Source: Candidatus Cloacimonadota bacterium
GTDB taxonomy: Bacteria; Cloacimonadota; Cloacimonadia; Cloacimonadales; Cloacimonadaceae
Reading direction: 5' to 3'
DNA length: 55,185 bases
NCBI GenBank assembly: GCA_028681035.1
Contig: JAQUJJ010000005.1
Span: 1 to 55,185, forward strand
The notes under the pieces were generated by a model that saw only the letters and a list, made by a program, of their open reading frames with translations, did no database searches and was not told where the DNA came from. Position 1 is the first letter of the stretch, and each line of letters begins with the position of its first letter. Both the position numbers and the translations under genes were made by a program. Positions 7,534-15,776 of the stretch are shown piece by piece.

Positions 7534-8849
7534 TGTTTGATCTGGTGATAGAAAATGGACAAATCGTCACCATGGACGGCGATTACAGGATACTGAAAGG
7601 GCACTGTATTGGGATAAACGGCGGAAGCATAGAGGCGATTTTCCCTAAGGCAAGCTCAAGTTACACAGCCAAAAGCAGCATTGATGCTAGCGGTTGCCTG
7701 GTTATTCCCGGCTTGATTAACGCCCACTCGCACCTGGCGATGACCTATTTTCGCGGCTTGGCTGATGATCTGCCCTTGCAGGAATGGTTGCAGGATTATA
7801 TCTGGCCCATGGAAACCAAACTGTTAAATCCTTCTTTTGTGTTCGATGCCGCACTTCATGGCGCAGCAGAGATGATAAAGAACGGGATAAGCTGCACGAA
7901 TGATATGTACTTCCACATGGCGTCTATCGCCGATGCTTGCACCTTAGCCGGATTGCGGGTGGTGGTTAGTGAAGCTTTGATAAACCCAGAGGGCAGCCAA
8001 CCCATTGCAGAAGACCGCATTGGAAGTAAGGTAATTGAGCTTAAACAACGCTACAAAGGCAATCTCCTGGTGGATTTCAGCCTTGCTCCACATTCCATTT
8101 ATACCTGCACTAAAGCGACGCTGAAGAGCTGCGCGGAAGTAGCTAAGCAAAACGGATTTCTGGTGCATATGCACCTGGCTGAAACGGAAGAAGAAGTGCA
8201 AAACTGCTTGTCAGAGCATGGTTTGTCACCAGTTGCCTACTTGGAGTCGCTTGGTTTGTTGGATGTTCCTGGCGTGTTTGCTCATGGTATTTGGGTGGAT
8301 GATACGGAAATGGAGCTGATGGCAAAGCATAATAACAGCAGCATTGCCGTTTGCAGCGAAAGTAACCTGAAGCTGATATCCGGCTTTGCTCCGCTAAAAA
8401 GCTATGCTAAACACGGGATTAACCTGTGTCTTGCCACCGATGGAGTGGCGAGCAATAACAACCTGGACTTGCTGGCAGAGCTTTCCCTAACGGCAAAACT
8501 GCATAAAACACTGAACCAAGACCCCAGCTTTCTTTCTGCCAAAGAAGCCTTTGCGATGTTAACCATCAACGCTGCCAAGGCTATCGGGAGGGAGAAAGAC
8601 TTAGGCTCATTGGAAGTAGGCAAGCTAGCAGATATAGCTATATTATCACTATTGGAACTGGAAAACCAACCGCTGTATAATCCTTATTCGCATTTGGTTT
8701 ATGCCATTAACAGCAGCAGCGTGCGAGACCTTATTATTCAAGGTACACCGGTGATGCTGAAGCGTAGCTTATGCACAGTAGATGAAAGCCAGATTATTAG
8801 CAAGGCTGGCGAATACAAAGACAGAATAGTAGAAGAGTTAAAACGATGA
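7533..8849 (+). CDS. mtaD: 5-methylthioadenosine/S-adenosylhomocysteine deaminase-like amidohydrolase
   Basis: A 438-aa amidohydrolase-superfamily enzyme. The metal-binding HxH is H65-S-H67 in NAHSHLAMTYFRG. GLADDLPLQEWL, the helix with the HLAETEEEV motif, AHGIWVDDTE (metal His) and ATDGVASNNNLDL (catalytic Asp) match the MtaD/SAH deaminase and 8-oxoguanine deaminase relatives. Expected reaction: deamination of methylthioadenosine and/or SAH to the inosine form. Pairing with mtnA by a one-base overlap supports the MTA assignment over other amidohydrolases. Its stop overlaps smpB by four bases. Substrate specificity is inferred. Confidence 0.85.
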   Translation: MFDLVIENGQIVTMDGDYRILKGHCIGINGGSIEAIFPKASSSYTAKSSIDASGCLVIPGLINAHSHLAMTYFRGLADDLPLQEWLQDYIWPMETKLLNPSFVFDAALHGAAEMIKNGISCTNDMYFHMASIADACTLAGLRVVVSEALINPEGSQPIAEDRIGSKVIELKQRYKGNLLVDFSLAPHSIYTCTKATLKSCAEVAKQNGFLVHMHLAETEEEVQNCLSEHGLSPVAYLESLGLLDVPGVFAHGIWVDDTEMELMAKHNNSSIAVCSESNLKLISGFAPLKSYAKHGINLCLATDGVASNNNLDLLAELSLTAKLHKTLNQDPSFLSAKEAFAMLTINAAKAIGREKDLGSLEVGKLADIAILSLLELENQPLYNPYSHLVYAINSSSVRDLIIQGTPVMLKRSLCTVDESQIISKAGEYKDRIVEELKR

Positions 8850-9283
8850 AATCAATAAAGAACCGCAGAGCTTTGCACGAATACTTTATCATCCAAAAGT
8901 ACGAGGCAGGCATCTCCCTTAAAGGCACCGAGATAAAGTCTATCCGTGCAGGCATGGTTAACTTCAAAGATAGCTTTGCGAAGATAGAAGATGGACAGTG
9001 CTGGTTGCAAAACTTTCATATTAGCCCCTGGGAAAAGGCAGCCTTTTTTAATCATCAGGCAGAGCGTCCCCGCAGATTGTTAATGCACAAAAGCGAGATA
9101 AAACGCCTGAGAGCCAAGGTGGATGAACAGGGGATGACGCTTATCCCCTTGGAGATTTATATAAACGAGAAAGGGCTGTGTAAAATAAGCCTCGCACTGG
9201 CAAAGGGTAAGAAGTTCTTTGATAAACGGGATACCCTGCAAAAGAAAGACCTGGAACGCGAGAAAGCCAGGGAAAACAAGTAA
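8846..9283 (+). CDS. smpB: SsrA-binding protein SmpB
   Basis: A 145-aa protein with the SmpB signature throughout: NRRALHEYFI, EAGISLKGTEIKSIRAG, NFKDSFAKI, PRRLLMHKSEI, LIPLEIYINEKGLCKI and a lysine/arginine-rich tail. Role: binds tmRNA and brings it to stalled ribosomes for trans-translation. The start overlaps the deaminase stop (ATGA). The tmRNA gene is not in this window. Confidence 0.95.
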   Translation: MKSIKNRRALHEYFIIQKYEAGISLKGTEIKSIRAGMVNFKDSFAKIEDGQCWLQNFHISPWEKAAFFNHQAERPRRLLMHKSEIKRLRAKVDEQGMTLIPLEIYINEKGLCKISLALAKGKKFFDKRDTLQKKDLEREKARENK

Positions 9284-9294
9284 AGTAGGAAAAA

Positions 9295-10776
9295 ATGCAA
9301 GAAATGAAGAGAACAAGTAACAAAGATGAATCGGCAAACCAAATCAGTTTCTTTTTAAACGGAAAGCCAATTCAAGAAACAATTCCTGCCGGACTTGGCA
9401 CATTAGACTGGCTGAATAATTACAAACACATGCAGGGCACTAAATGTAGCTGCAATGAAGGCGATTGTGGAGCTTGCACGGTGGTGATTGCCTACCCTCA
9501 TGAAGGCACTATTGCGTATGAAGCGATTACTTCCTGCATCTATCCAGCGGCAAAGCTGCACGGCAGACACCTAATTACTATTGAGGCACTTGGCGAGCCG
9601 AACAATCTTCACCCCATTCAGCAAGCGTTGTTAGACCATCATGGCACCCAGTGCGGTTATTGCACACCCGGTTTTGTGATGAGCATGTTTGCCCTTTTTG
9701 CCACTTATACGCATCCGGATAAAGAGACCATATTTGCCGCGCTGGAAGGCAACCTCTGCCGTTGCACAGGTTATCAATCCATTATGGAGGCAGCGGTGGA
9801 GCTATCGGAAAACTATGTCCCACAGGATATTGTGCCCACTTGGTGCAGAAAGGTAGAGGCGCAACTATTTAATTTTAAAGAACCGGCTCTGATGATACTG
9901 AAACCTTCTGGTTCGCCAATGGTGGTACAACGCTATTTGGTGCCAGAAGATTTTAATAGTTTGTTCGATTATTGCGCTGTGGAGCAAGATGCCACCTTCA
10001 TAGCAGGTGGAACAGACTTGATGGTGCAAATGAACGTAAGCCGCAAAGCCTTTCCTGTATTAATCGACCTCTCTCGCATTCCTCAACTGCAACGCTTATA
10101 CTTGCAGAAGGATGGCTTGCATATTGGGGCAGGGGTAACCTACAGTCAGCTATTGGATTCTGGTATCGTGAAGACAGATTATCCCGTGCTGCATCGGCTA
10201 ATTAGCCAAATTGCGTCCAAACAGATACGGAACTTTGGTACCTTAGCAGGGAATATTGCCAACGCCTCTCCTATTGGGGATAGCCTTCCCGTGTTGTTAG
10301 CTCTTGATGCTACGCTAAGCCTACAGAGTGAACTTGAAGTGCGGATTTTTCCGATTAAGGACTTTTTTGTCGGTTACAGACAAACCGCACTGCGTAAGAA
10401 AGAGATTATCCGCGAGATTATCCTACCCATCATTCCCAAAAGCACCTATATGAATTATCATAAGAGTGCTAAACGCAAGGCTGAGGATATTTCCACAGTG
10501 CTAACAGTCACAAAGATAGAGCTTAATGCCGGTATGGTTAGCTCTGCTGTGCTTGCTTTGGGCGGTGTGGCAGCTATTCCGATTGTTTCATCTGTTTTCG
10601 CTGCTTTAGTGCAGGGGAAACAGCCTTCGGAATTAGATGCGCAAAAGATAGCAATTACTGTGGCTGCCGAGTTTAGCCCCTTGTCGGACGTACGGGGGAG
10701 TGCTGATTACCGCAGTAAGTTAATCGAAAAACATGTTGAGCTATATCTTGAGGAGCTAAAGGAGCTACAACCATGA
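9295..10776 (+). CDS. Xanthine dehydrogenase small subunit, fused [2Fe-2S] and FAD domains
   Basis: A 493-aa protein in the order Fe-S then FAD. The plant-type [2Fe-2S] cluster site includes C53, C58 and C61 in CNEGDCGAC. The second [2Fe-2S] domain has C120 and C123 in CGYCTPGF and C155, C157 in CRCTGY. From about residue 200 a CO-dehydrogenase-flavoprotein-type FAD domain begins, with IAGGTDLMVQ and IRNFGTLAGNIANASPIGD. It passes electrons from the Mo site to FAD and the final acceptor. AGGAAAA lies before the ATG. It overlaps the large-subunit gene by four bases (ATGA). Whether the substrate is xanthine/hypoxanthine or another purine needs biochemistry. Confidence 0.9.
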   Translation: MQEMKRTSNKDESANQISFFLNGKPIQETIPAGLGTLDWLNNYKHMQGTKCSCNEGDCGACTVVIAYPHEGTIAYEAITSCIYPAAKLHGRHLITIEALGEPNNLHPIQQALLDHHGTQCGYCTPGFVMSMFALFATYTHPDKETIFAALEGNLCRCTGYQSIMEAAVELSENYVPQDIVPTWCRKVEAQLFNFKEPALMILKPSGSPMVVQRYLVPEDFNSLFDYCAVEQDATFIAGGTDLMVQMNVSRKAFPVLIDLSRIPQLQRLYLQKDGLHIGAGVTYSQLLDSGIVKTDYPVLHRLISQIASKQIRNFGTLAGNIANASPIGDSLPVLLALDATLSLQSELEVRIFPIKDFFVGYRQTALRKKEIIREIILPIIPKSTYMNYHKSAKRKAEDISTVLTVTKIELNAGMVSSAVLALGGVAAIPIVSSVFAALVQGKQPSELDAQKIAITVAAEFSPLSDVRGSADYRSKLIEKHVELYLEELKELQP

Positions 10777-13043
10777 AAGCTGTAAGCCATATAAGTGGAA
10801 GGCTGCATCTTACTGGACGGTCTCACTTTATCGCTGATGATGCACCGCTTAGCGGGATGTTGCATGCTAAGTTCTTTTTTTCTCCCATTGCTCATGGTCG
10901 CATCCTGAAACTTGATATTAGCCAAGCTGCTGCCTATCCAGGGGTTTACAGAGTGCTGAGTGCCAAGGATATACCTGGTGTGAATCAGACAGGGCATGTG
11001 ATTAAGGATGAACCTCTTTTCCCAACTGAAACCATTATGTACGCATTCCAACCCTTGGCGATGGTGCTGGCAGAAGATGAACTGATTGCCGAAGCCGCCG
11101 CAAAACTAATTAAGCTTGAAGTGCAGGAACTACCCCTTATTCTTACGGCTTTGGAAGCCGATGCAGCCAAGGAGTGGTATGTTCCAGAACGCTGCATCGC
11201 CTGCGGAGATGTAGATTCCGTGTTTGCCAGCGCAAAGCACATGTTAGAAGGCGTTACGGATAGTAGCGGTCAAGAGCATTTTTACATGGAAGGTCAGCGC
11301 ACCCGTGCCATACCCTTTGAGGATAGCCGTTTGCTGCTGCATTGCGCCACACAAAGTACTATGGAAGTGCAGGAAGTGGTGTCGCACTTGCTTGGTATTC
11401 CTGCGCATGATATCGTGGTGGATGTGCCTCGTTTAGGTGGTGCTTTTGGCGGGAAAGAACGCGCAGCCACTATTTGGGCTTGCATGGCTGCATTGGGTGC
11501 TTTTGTATGCAAAAAGCCGGTGCAGGTAAAACTGAACCGCGAAGAGGACATGCGTGCTACCGGCAAACGTCATCCCTTCACCAGCCTTTGGAAAGTAGCA
11601 TTTGACGGACAGGGCAAGATATTAGCTTACGATATCCAACTGCTTGCCAATGGTGGAGCTTATGCCGATCTTTCTGTTGCCATCCTAGAACGCGCTATGT
11701 TCCATGCGGAAAACACATATCACATTCCCCACATGCGTATTCGGGGACGTGCCTGCCGTACTAATTTGCCACCCAATACCGCTTTCCGTGGTTTCGGCGC
11801 ACCGCAGGGCATCTTTGTAATAGAATCTGTTGTCCAAGAGATTGCCAAAGAATTGGGACTGGATGCGCTTGCCATCCGCAAGCTTAATTCCTACAAAAAC
11901 GGCGATTTAACCAGCTATGAACAAGAGATTACAGAATGCCAAATGCTGGAGATATATGACAAACTTAGCCATAAAGCCGATTACCCAAAATTGCAAGCCG
12001 AAGTGGCAGAATTCAATGCCAGCCATAAAAACCATAAACGTGGTATTGCTATTGTGCCTGTTAAATTTGGCATATCCTTCACCACCGCACTTCTAAACCA
12101 AGGCTCTGCCCTCATCTGGGTGTATATTGACGGCAGCGTTTCCGTAAGCACCGGCGGAGTGGAAATGGGGCAGGAGCTAAGCACCAAAGTGGCGATAGTT
12201 GTTTCCAGAGTACTGGGCATTCCCGTGGAGCAGATTAGAGTGGAGAGCAGCAATACGCAGAGAGTGGGGAATGCCTCGCCCACAGCGGCTTCCACTGGTA
12301 GCGATATCAATGGCAACGCTGCCCGCATCGCCGCCGAAAAGATACGTGAACAGCTCCGCGAACCCGCTGGCAAACTGCTGGAACAGAAGTTTAGCGTTAC
12401 AGTGCAAGCAGAGGATATCGTGTTTTCCGACAGCCGGGTTTACTTGCTTAGCAATCCCGCGTGCAGCATAGCTTTTAATGAACTTATCGGTTTTGCTTAT
12501 GTAGAGCGCATTCCCTTGGGTGCTTATGGCTATTACCGTACCCCGAATTTGTGGTTCGATAGGGAAGTTGGCAAGGGGCATCCTTTCCATTATTACGTTT
12601 ATGGTGCTGCTTTGGCAGAAGTGGAGCTGGATTGCAGAATGGGTGAACACACTTTTAAACAGCTTGTAATCGTGCACGAAAATGGACAAAGCCTGCATGA
12701 AGAAGTTGATCTGGGGCAGATAATTGGCGCGGCTATCCAGGGCTATGGTTGGTGTACTATGGAAGACCTTGTTTGGGACGAAAAGGGACGCTACACCAGT
12801 GCAAACCCTTCCACCTACAAGATTCCCGGCATTAGAGATTTACCTGAAAAGTTCAGTGTGGAGTTTCTTGCATCCCAGTCCAAAGAAGCAAGTGTATTCG
12901 GCTCTAAAGCAACGGGTGAACCGCCTTTAATCTATGGCTTGGCGGTGTTCTTTGCCCTTCAGGCGGCAGTGCAAGAAGTTAAGCCCGATGCTGTGCTACG
13001 CTTTCCTGCTACACCTGAAGCACTGCTACTGGCAATGGAGTAG
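10773..13043 (+). CDS. Xanthine dehydrogenase molybdenum-binding large subunit
   Basis: A 756-aa Mo-hydroxylase subunit. Motifs lie in the expected order: GGAFGGKE (E229), ERAMFH (R307), FRGFGAPQG (R339, F341), GGVEMGQE, and KATGEPP with E716 at the catalytic base position. The E, R and F residues correspond to those that hold purines in bovine xanthine oxidase (E802, R880, F914), so a purine substrate is more likely than CO, aldehyde or nicotinate. The subunit binds molybdopterin in the cytosol. No Mo-cofactor gene or purine transporter is adjacent. It ends the mtnA-mtaD-smpB-xdh run. Confidence 0.88.
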   Translation: MKAVSHISGRLHLTGRSHFIADDAPLSGMLHAKFFFSPIAHGRILKLDISQAAAYPGVYRVLSAKDIPGVNQTGHVIKDEPLFPTETIMYAFQPLAMVLAEDELIAEAAAKLIKLEVQELPLILTALEADAAKEWYVPERCIACGDVDSVFASAKHMLEGVTDSSGQEHFYMEGQRTRAIPFEDSRLLLHCATQSTMEVQEVVSHLLGIPAHDIVVDVPRLGGAFGGKERAATIWACMAALGAFVCKKPVQVKLNREEDMRATGKRHPFTSLWKVAFDGQGKILAYDIQLLANGGAYADLSVAILERAMFHAENTYHIPHMRIRGRACRTNLPPNTAFRGFGAPQGIFVIESVVQEIAKELGLDALAIRKLNSYKNGDLTSYEQEITECQMLEIYDKLSHKADYPKLQAEVAEFNASHKNHKRGIAIVPVKFGISFTTALLNQGSALIWVYIDGSVSVSTGGVEMGQELSTKVAIVVSRVLGIPVEQIRVESSNTQRVGNASPTAASTGSDINGNAARIAAEKIREQLREPAGKLLEQKFSVTVQAEDIVFSDSRVYLLSNPACSIAFNELIGFAYVERIPLGAYGYYRTPNLWFDREVGKGHPFHYYVYGAALAEVELDCRMGEHTFKQLVIVHENGQSLHEEVDLGQIIGAAIQGYGWCTMEDLVWDEKGRYTSANPSTYKIPGIRDLPEKFSVEFLASQSKEASVFGSKATGEPPLIYGLAVFFALQAAVQEVKPDAVLRFPATPEALLLAME

Positions 13044-13122
13044 GAAGTGCTGGCGTGTTGAAGTTCTGGAGTGTTGATGTGTCGGTGTGTGGAGCAGCTT
13101 TCCTATGCTGCAAAAGTGAAAA

Positions 13123-13178
13123 AGTGGAAGAGTGGAAGAGTGGAAGAGTGGAAGAGTGGAAGAGTGGAAGAGTGGAAG
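13123..13178 (+). repeat. Seven-copy 8-bp tandem repeat (AGTGGAAG)
   Basis: Seven exact copies of AGTGGAAG run head to tail, with partial copies at both ends. This is a simple-sequence tract likely to vary in copy number by slippage. It lies between the xdh stop and the REP-like module and is not in a gene. Confidence 0.9.
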
Positions 13179-13198
13179 AGTGAAACAAATGCACACAT

Positions 13199-13402
13199 TG
13201 GGTTGCCGAACTATTGGGTTATTGGGTTGCCGGGTTATTGGGTTGCCGAACTATTGGGTTGCCGAACTATTGGGTTGCCGAACTATTGGGTTGCCGAACT
13301 CCGATTCGGCAAAGGCAGCCATGCTGCCTAAGAAAGCGACCTGCGGTCGCTGTGGCAAAACGGAGTTTGCCACCCCCAAGCAGTCACCCCCAAGCAGCCA
13401 CC
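13199..13402 (+). repeat. REP-like module, upstream copy
   Basis: A 16-bp unit GCCGAACTATTGGGTT occurs at 13205, 13245, 13261 and 13277. Four adjacent hairpins follow: GCCGAA-CTCCGA-TTCGGC (13293-13310), GGCAGC-CAT-GCTGCC (13314-13328), GCGACC-TGC-GGTCGC (13336-13350) and GGCAAA-ACGGAG-TTTGCC (13354-13371). A run of CACCCCCAAGCAG-type direct repeats closes the module. The downstream copy keeps the same stems and changes mostly loop bases. Confidence 0.85.
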
Positions 13403-13430
13403 CAAATATAAGATGCATTAAAAGGATGTT

Positions 13431-14060
13431 ATGGAAGAATTGAACTTACAATACTGGAGTCACGGTCCTCACTTCCAATTTAACGATTCAATTGTATTTA
13501 TTACTTGGAGGCTGGCGTTTACTCTTCCACATCATATTTTGGATTTGTTTCATCAATTGAGAAAGGAAGCTTGCCATGAAGAGAAAGATCGGGAGATAAA
13601 CTATCTGCAACAAAACAATGCACGTCTCTTTAAAATATATCAGGAATACGACCTCGAACTTGCCTCTTTCAAACATCCTGGTTTCTCCCTAAATGAAACG
13701 GAAATCGCCAAGATTATCACGGATGCTTTTCACTACTTTGATGGTGTGAGATTTGAACTGCTTGCTTTTTGTGTGATGTCTAATCATATCCACCTCTTAG
13801 TGCAGGCGTTGAAGCAGGATAATGGCGAATACTATCGCATCAGCAATATTGTTCAATCTCTTAAGCGATATACAGCAAAGGAGATAAATAGCACTTTAGG
13901 AAAGAAAGGACAAGTGTGGGACGATTACTATTTTGATAGAATTATTAGAACGAGCAAGAGTTACGATAATGTGGTGAATTACATCCTGATGAATCCTGTT
14001 GCTGCGGGTTTGGTGGATAGTCCCGAGAAGTGGAGAGATAGTTACTATAGCTCTCATTAG
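13431..14060 (+). CDS. REP-associated tyrosine transposase (RAYT, Y1_Tnp family)
   Basis: A 209-aa protein of the IS200/TnpA-REP HUH family. The metal-binding HUH motif is H119-I-H121 in VMSNHIHLL. The candidate catalytic tyrosine is Y184 in NYILMNPVAAGLV, a stretch characteristic of RAYTs. The N-terminus WSHGPHFQFNDSIVFITWRL also matches the family. These enzymes cut and join single-stranded REP hairpins, and many are domesticated, single-copy genes. The length is close to the usual 160-220 aa and the frame is intact. Flanking hairpin modules in direct orientation are its probable substrates. AAAGG lies before the ATG. Confidence 0.9.
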   Translation: MEELNLQYWSHGPHFQFNDSIVFITWRLAFTLPHHILDLFHQLRKEACHEEKDREINYLQQNNARLFKIYQEYDLELASFKHPGFSLNETEIAKIITDAFHYFDGVRFELLAFCVMSNHIHLLVQALKQDNGEYYRISNIVQSLKRYTAKEINSTLGKKGQVWDDYYFDRIIRTSKSYDNVVNYILMNPVAAGLVDSPEKWRDSYYSSH

Positions 14061-14109
14061 TGTTTTATATGGTGTAGTGTTTCTTTTTGTTGATGCTGTG
14101 TCAATAAGT

Positions 14110-14288
14110 TGCTGAACTATTGGGTTATTGGGTTGCCGGGTTATTGGGTTGCCGAACTCCGATTCGGCAAAGGCAGCATGGCTGCCTAAGAAAGCGACCT
14201 GCGGTCGCTGTGGCAAAACGGAGTTTGCCACACCCAAGCAGTCACCCCCAAGCAGCCACCCCCAAGCAGCTACCCCCACTAGCCACCC
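14110..14288 (+). repeat. REP-like module, downstream copy
   Basis: The same four hairpins in the same order as the upstream copy: 14151-14168, 14172-14186 (loop ATG instead of CAT), 14194-14208 and 14212-14229, followed by CACCCCCAAGCAG-like repeats. It has fewer copies of the 16-bp leading unit. It lies 70 bases before the PTS IIA-like gene. Confidence 0.85.
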
Positions 14289-14361
14289 CATATCAAGAAT
14301 TTGGTTGACGTTTCGTAAGGAAGAAAAAACGATGTTCTTTAGATAAATAATCGGTGAGAAC

Positions 14362-14835
14362 ATGAGTAAACTTTTTAAGCCAAACTTGGTAAAAATCGTC
14401 GATAAATTCGACACAAAAGGTGAATGCCTGGATTTCATGGCAGCAATGCTGTCGGATAGCGGATGCCTCAGTTTTCCAGATAGGTTCCTTGCTGCGGTTA
14501 AGGGACGTGAGGAGATTATGAGCACCGGTATTGGACGCGGGATTGCCATCCCCCACGCTCGTGACCTCACGGTGAATAGTCTGCGGATAGCAGTCTGCAT
14601 GGTGCGGCAAGAGATGGAATTCAACAGCGTGGACGGTTTACCGGTGCGTTTGGTGTTTATGATAGCAGTGCCGCAAAATTCCAATCAGGAATACATGAAG
14701 ATACTGAGGTCTCTATCAGAATATCTACGGCAGGAAGATAACCGTGAAAACCTATTTAATGCAGTCAGCGAAGGTGATTTATATGAGAAAGTACATAAAC
14801 TTGAGGATGTTATACGTCCTCATCTCAGCGTGTAG
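14362..14835 (+). CDS. PTS IIA-like (PtsN/EIIA-Ntr type) protein
   Basis: A 157-aa single-domain protein of the fructose/mannitol/Ntr IIA fold. The phosphoacceptor His is H65 in IGRGIAIPHAR. MEFNSVDGLPVRLVFMIAVP and the C-terminal helix with LFNAVSEGDLYE complete the family pattern. The likely role is a regulatory phosphocarrier (PtsN-like) rather than sugar transport, since no IIB or IIC gene is present. The 3' end overlaps the next gene by 53 bases in another frame. Confidence 0.85.
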   Translation: MSKLFKPNLVKIVDKFDTKGECLDFMAAMLSDSGCLSFPDRFLAAVKGREEIMSTGIGRGIAIPHARDLTVNSLRIAVCMVRQEMEFNSVDGLPVRLVFMIAVPQNSNQEYMKILRSLSEYLRQEDNRENLFNAVSEGDLYEKVHKLEDVIRPHLSV

Positions 14836-15757
14836 TCTGCTAATTGCAGCACCGCTTGTTGCCCAGCACGTAGATGCTGGAACTACCGGTTTCTCTAACC
14901 TGAAGCTCATCTATTCCGCACGGGCAAACGGGATGGGACAGGCGATGATTGGCAGAGAGCAGAATTATGATGGAATGCAGTTTAATCCCGCTTCCATATT
15001 ACGCACACCAGACAAAAGCATTTCCAGCACGTTTATGGATCATTTTGTGGGCAGTGGGGGAGGCTCCATTCAATACATAATGCCCAAAAACATGTATGTT
15101 AGCTATGGCGCATTTCTGAACTATTGGAATTCGGGTTCTATTGACCGAACAGAGATAAGCAGTAATTTTGACCTTGTAGAAACCGGCGAAACTTTTGGAG
15201 CTCAGAACATCATTGCCGGCGTAACATATGCCAAGTTCATCAGCCCTGCGGTAGATTTTGGTGGAACATTAAAGGTGATGTGGGATCAGATAGACCAAAG
15301 CTCAGCCAGTGCAGCAATGATAGATGTTGGGATTTTGCACCATACGGCAAACGAGAAAATCAAAGTGGGGCTAGTAGTCCGCAACCTTGGTGCCCAGATT
15401 AGCTATTATAGTGATAATAAATACAAAGAAGCATTGCCTACTACCTATCTTGCCGGAATGGGCTTCAATATATCCAAAGACACTTGTGCCGACCTCGATA
15501 TTGTGAAAGCCACAGGAGCAGATTTTGTAGGCAAGCTTGGCATTGAGCACAGGATTCATCCCATGTTTGTTTTACGTGGTGGTTTTCGCAGCAATGCAGC
15601 GGATTATAACCAAGGTGGAGTTTTAGCTTTTAGCTCTGGCTTAAGCCTTGGCTTTGGCTGGGATTGGAAGAACTGGGTGCTGGATTATGCCATCTCCTCT
15701 TATGGAGATCTTGGGTTAACAAATCAGCTTGGCATCAGATATAACTTTGGAAACTGA
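14783..15757 (+). CDS. PorV/PorQ-like outer-membrane barrel protein
   Basis: A 324-aa protein. I take the ATG at 14783 as the start, because GAAGGTGA lies before it and the protein then begins with a proper signal peptide ending LVAQ; an upstream ATG at 14744 would add 13 residues before it. The mature start (LIYSARANGMGQAMIG...FNPASIL) has the pattern of PorV/PorQ (UPF0164) barrels, where the GMGxA turn precedes an NPA motif. PorV-type proteins carry T9SS substrates to the attachment step; PorQ relatives are structural. The start lies inside the upstream PTS IIA gene. Confidence 0.7.
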   Translation: MRKYINLRMLYVLISACSLLIAAPLVAQHVDAGTTGFSNLKLIYSARANGMGQAMIGREQNYDGMQFNPASILRTPDKSISSTFMDHFVGSGGGSIQYIMPKNMYVSYGAFLNYWNSGSIDRTEISSNFDLVETGETFGAQNIIAGVTYAKFISPAVDFGGTLKVMWDQIDQSSASAAMIDVGILHHTANEKIKVGLVVRNLGAQISYYSDNKYKEALPTTYLAGMGFNISKDTCADLDIVKATGADFVGKLGIEHRIHPMFVLRGGFRSNAADYNQGGVLAFSSGLSLGFGWDWKNWVLDYAISSYGDLGLTNQLGIRYNFGN

Positions 15758-15776
15758 CAGGAACGTTGAGGGCTAG

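Larger units (their letters stand above)
13199..14288. mobile_element. RAYT transposase flanked by direct copies of a REP-like module
   Basis: A single transposase gene (13431-14060) lies between two modules in the same orientation (13199-13402 and 14110-14288) that share nearly every base of a four-hairpin core. This is the arrangement expected of a REP-associated tyrosine transposase with its BIME-like REP sequences. No terminal inverted repeats typical of DDE insertion sequences are seen. Confidence 0.8.

Noticed and set aside
12177..12698. 173-aa minus-strand frame inside the xanthine dehydrogenase gene
   Set aside because: No ribosome site and it lies wholly antisense to a well-conserved gene.
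13071..13443. Several overlapping frames with repeats such as EEWKSGR and ELLGCRTIG
   Set aside because: They are translations of the 8-bp and 16-bp tandem repeats and have no ribosome site.
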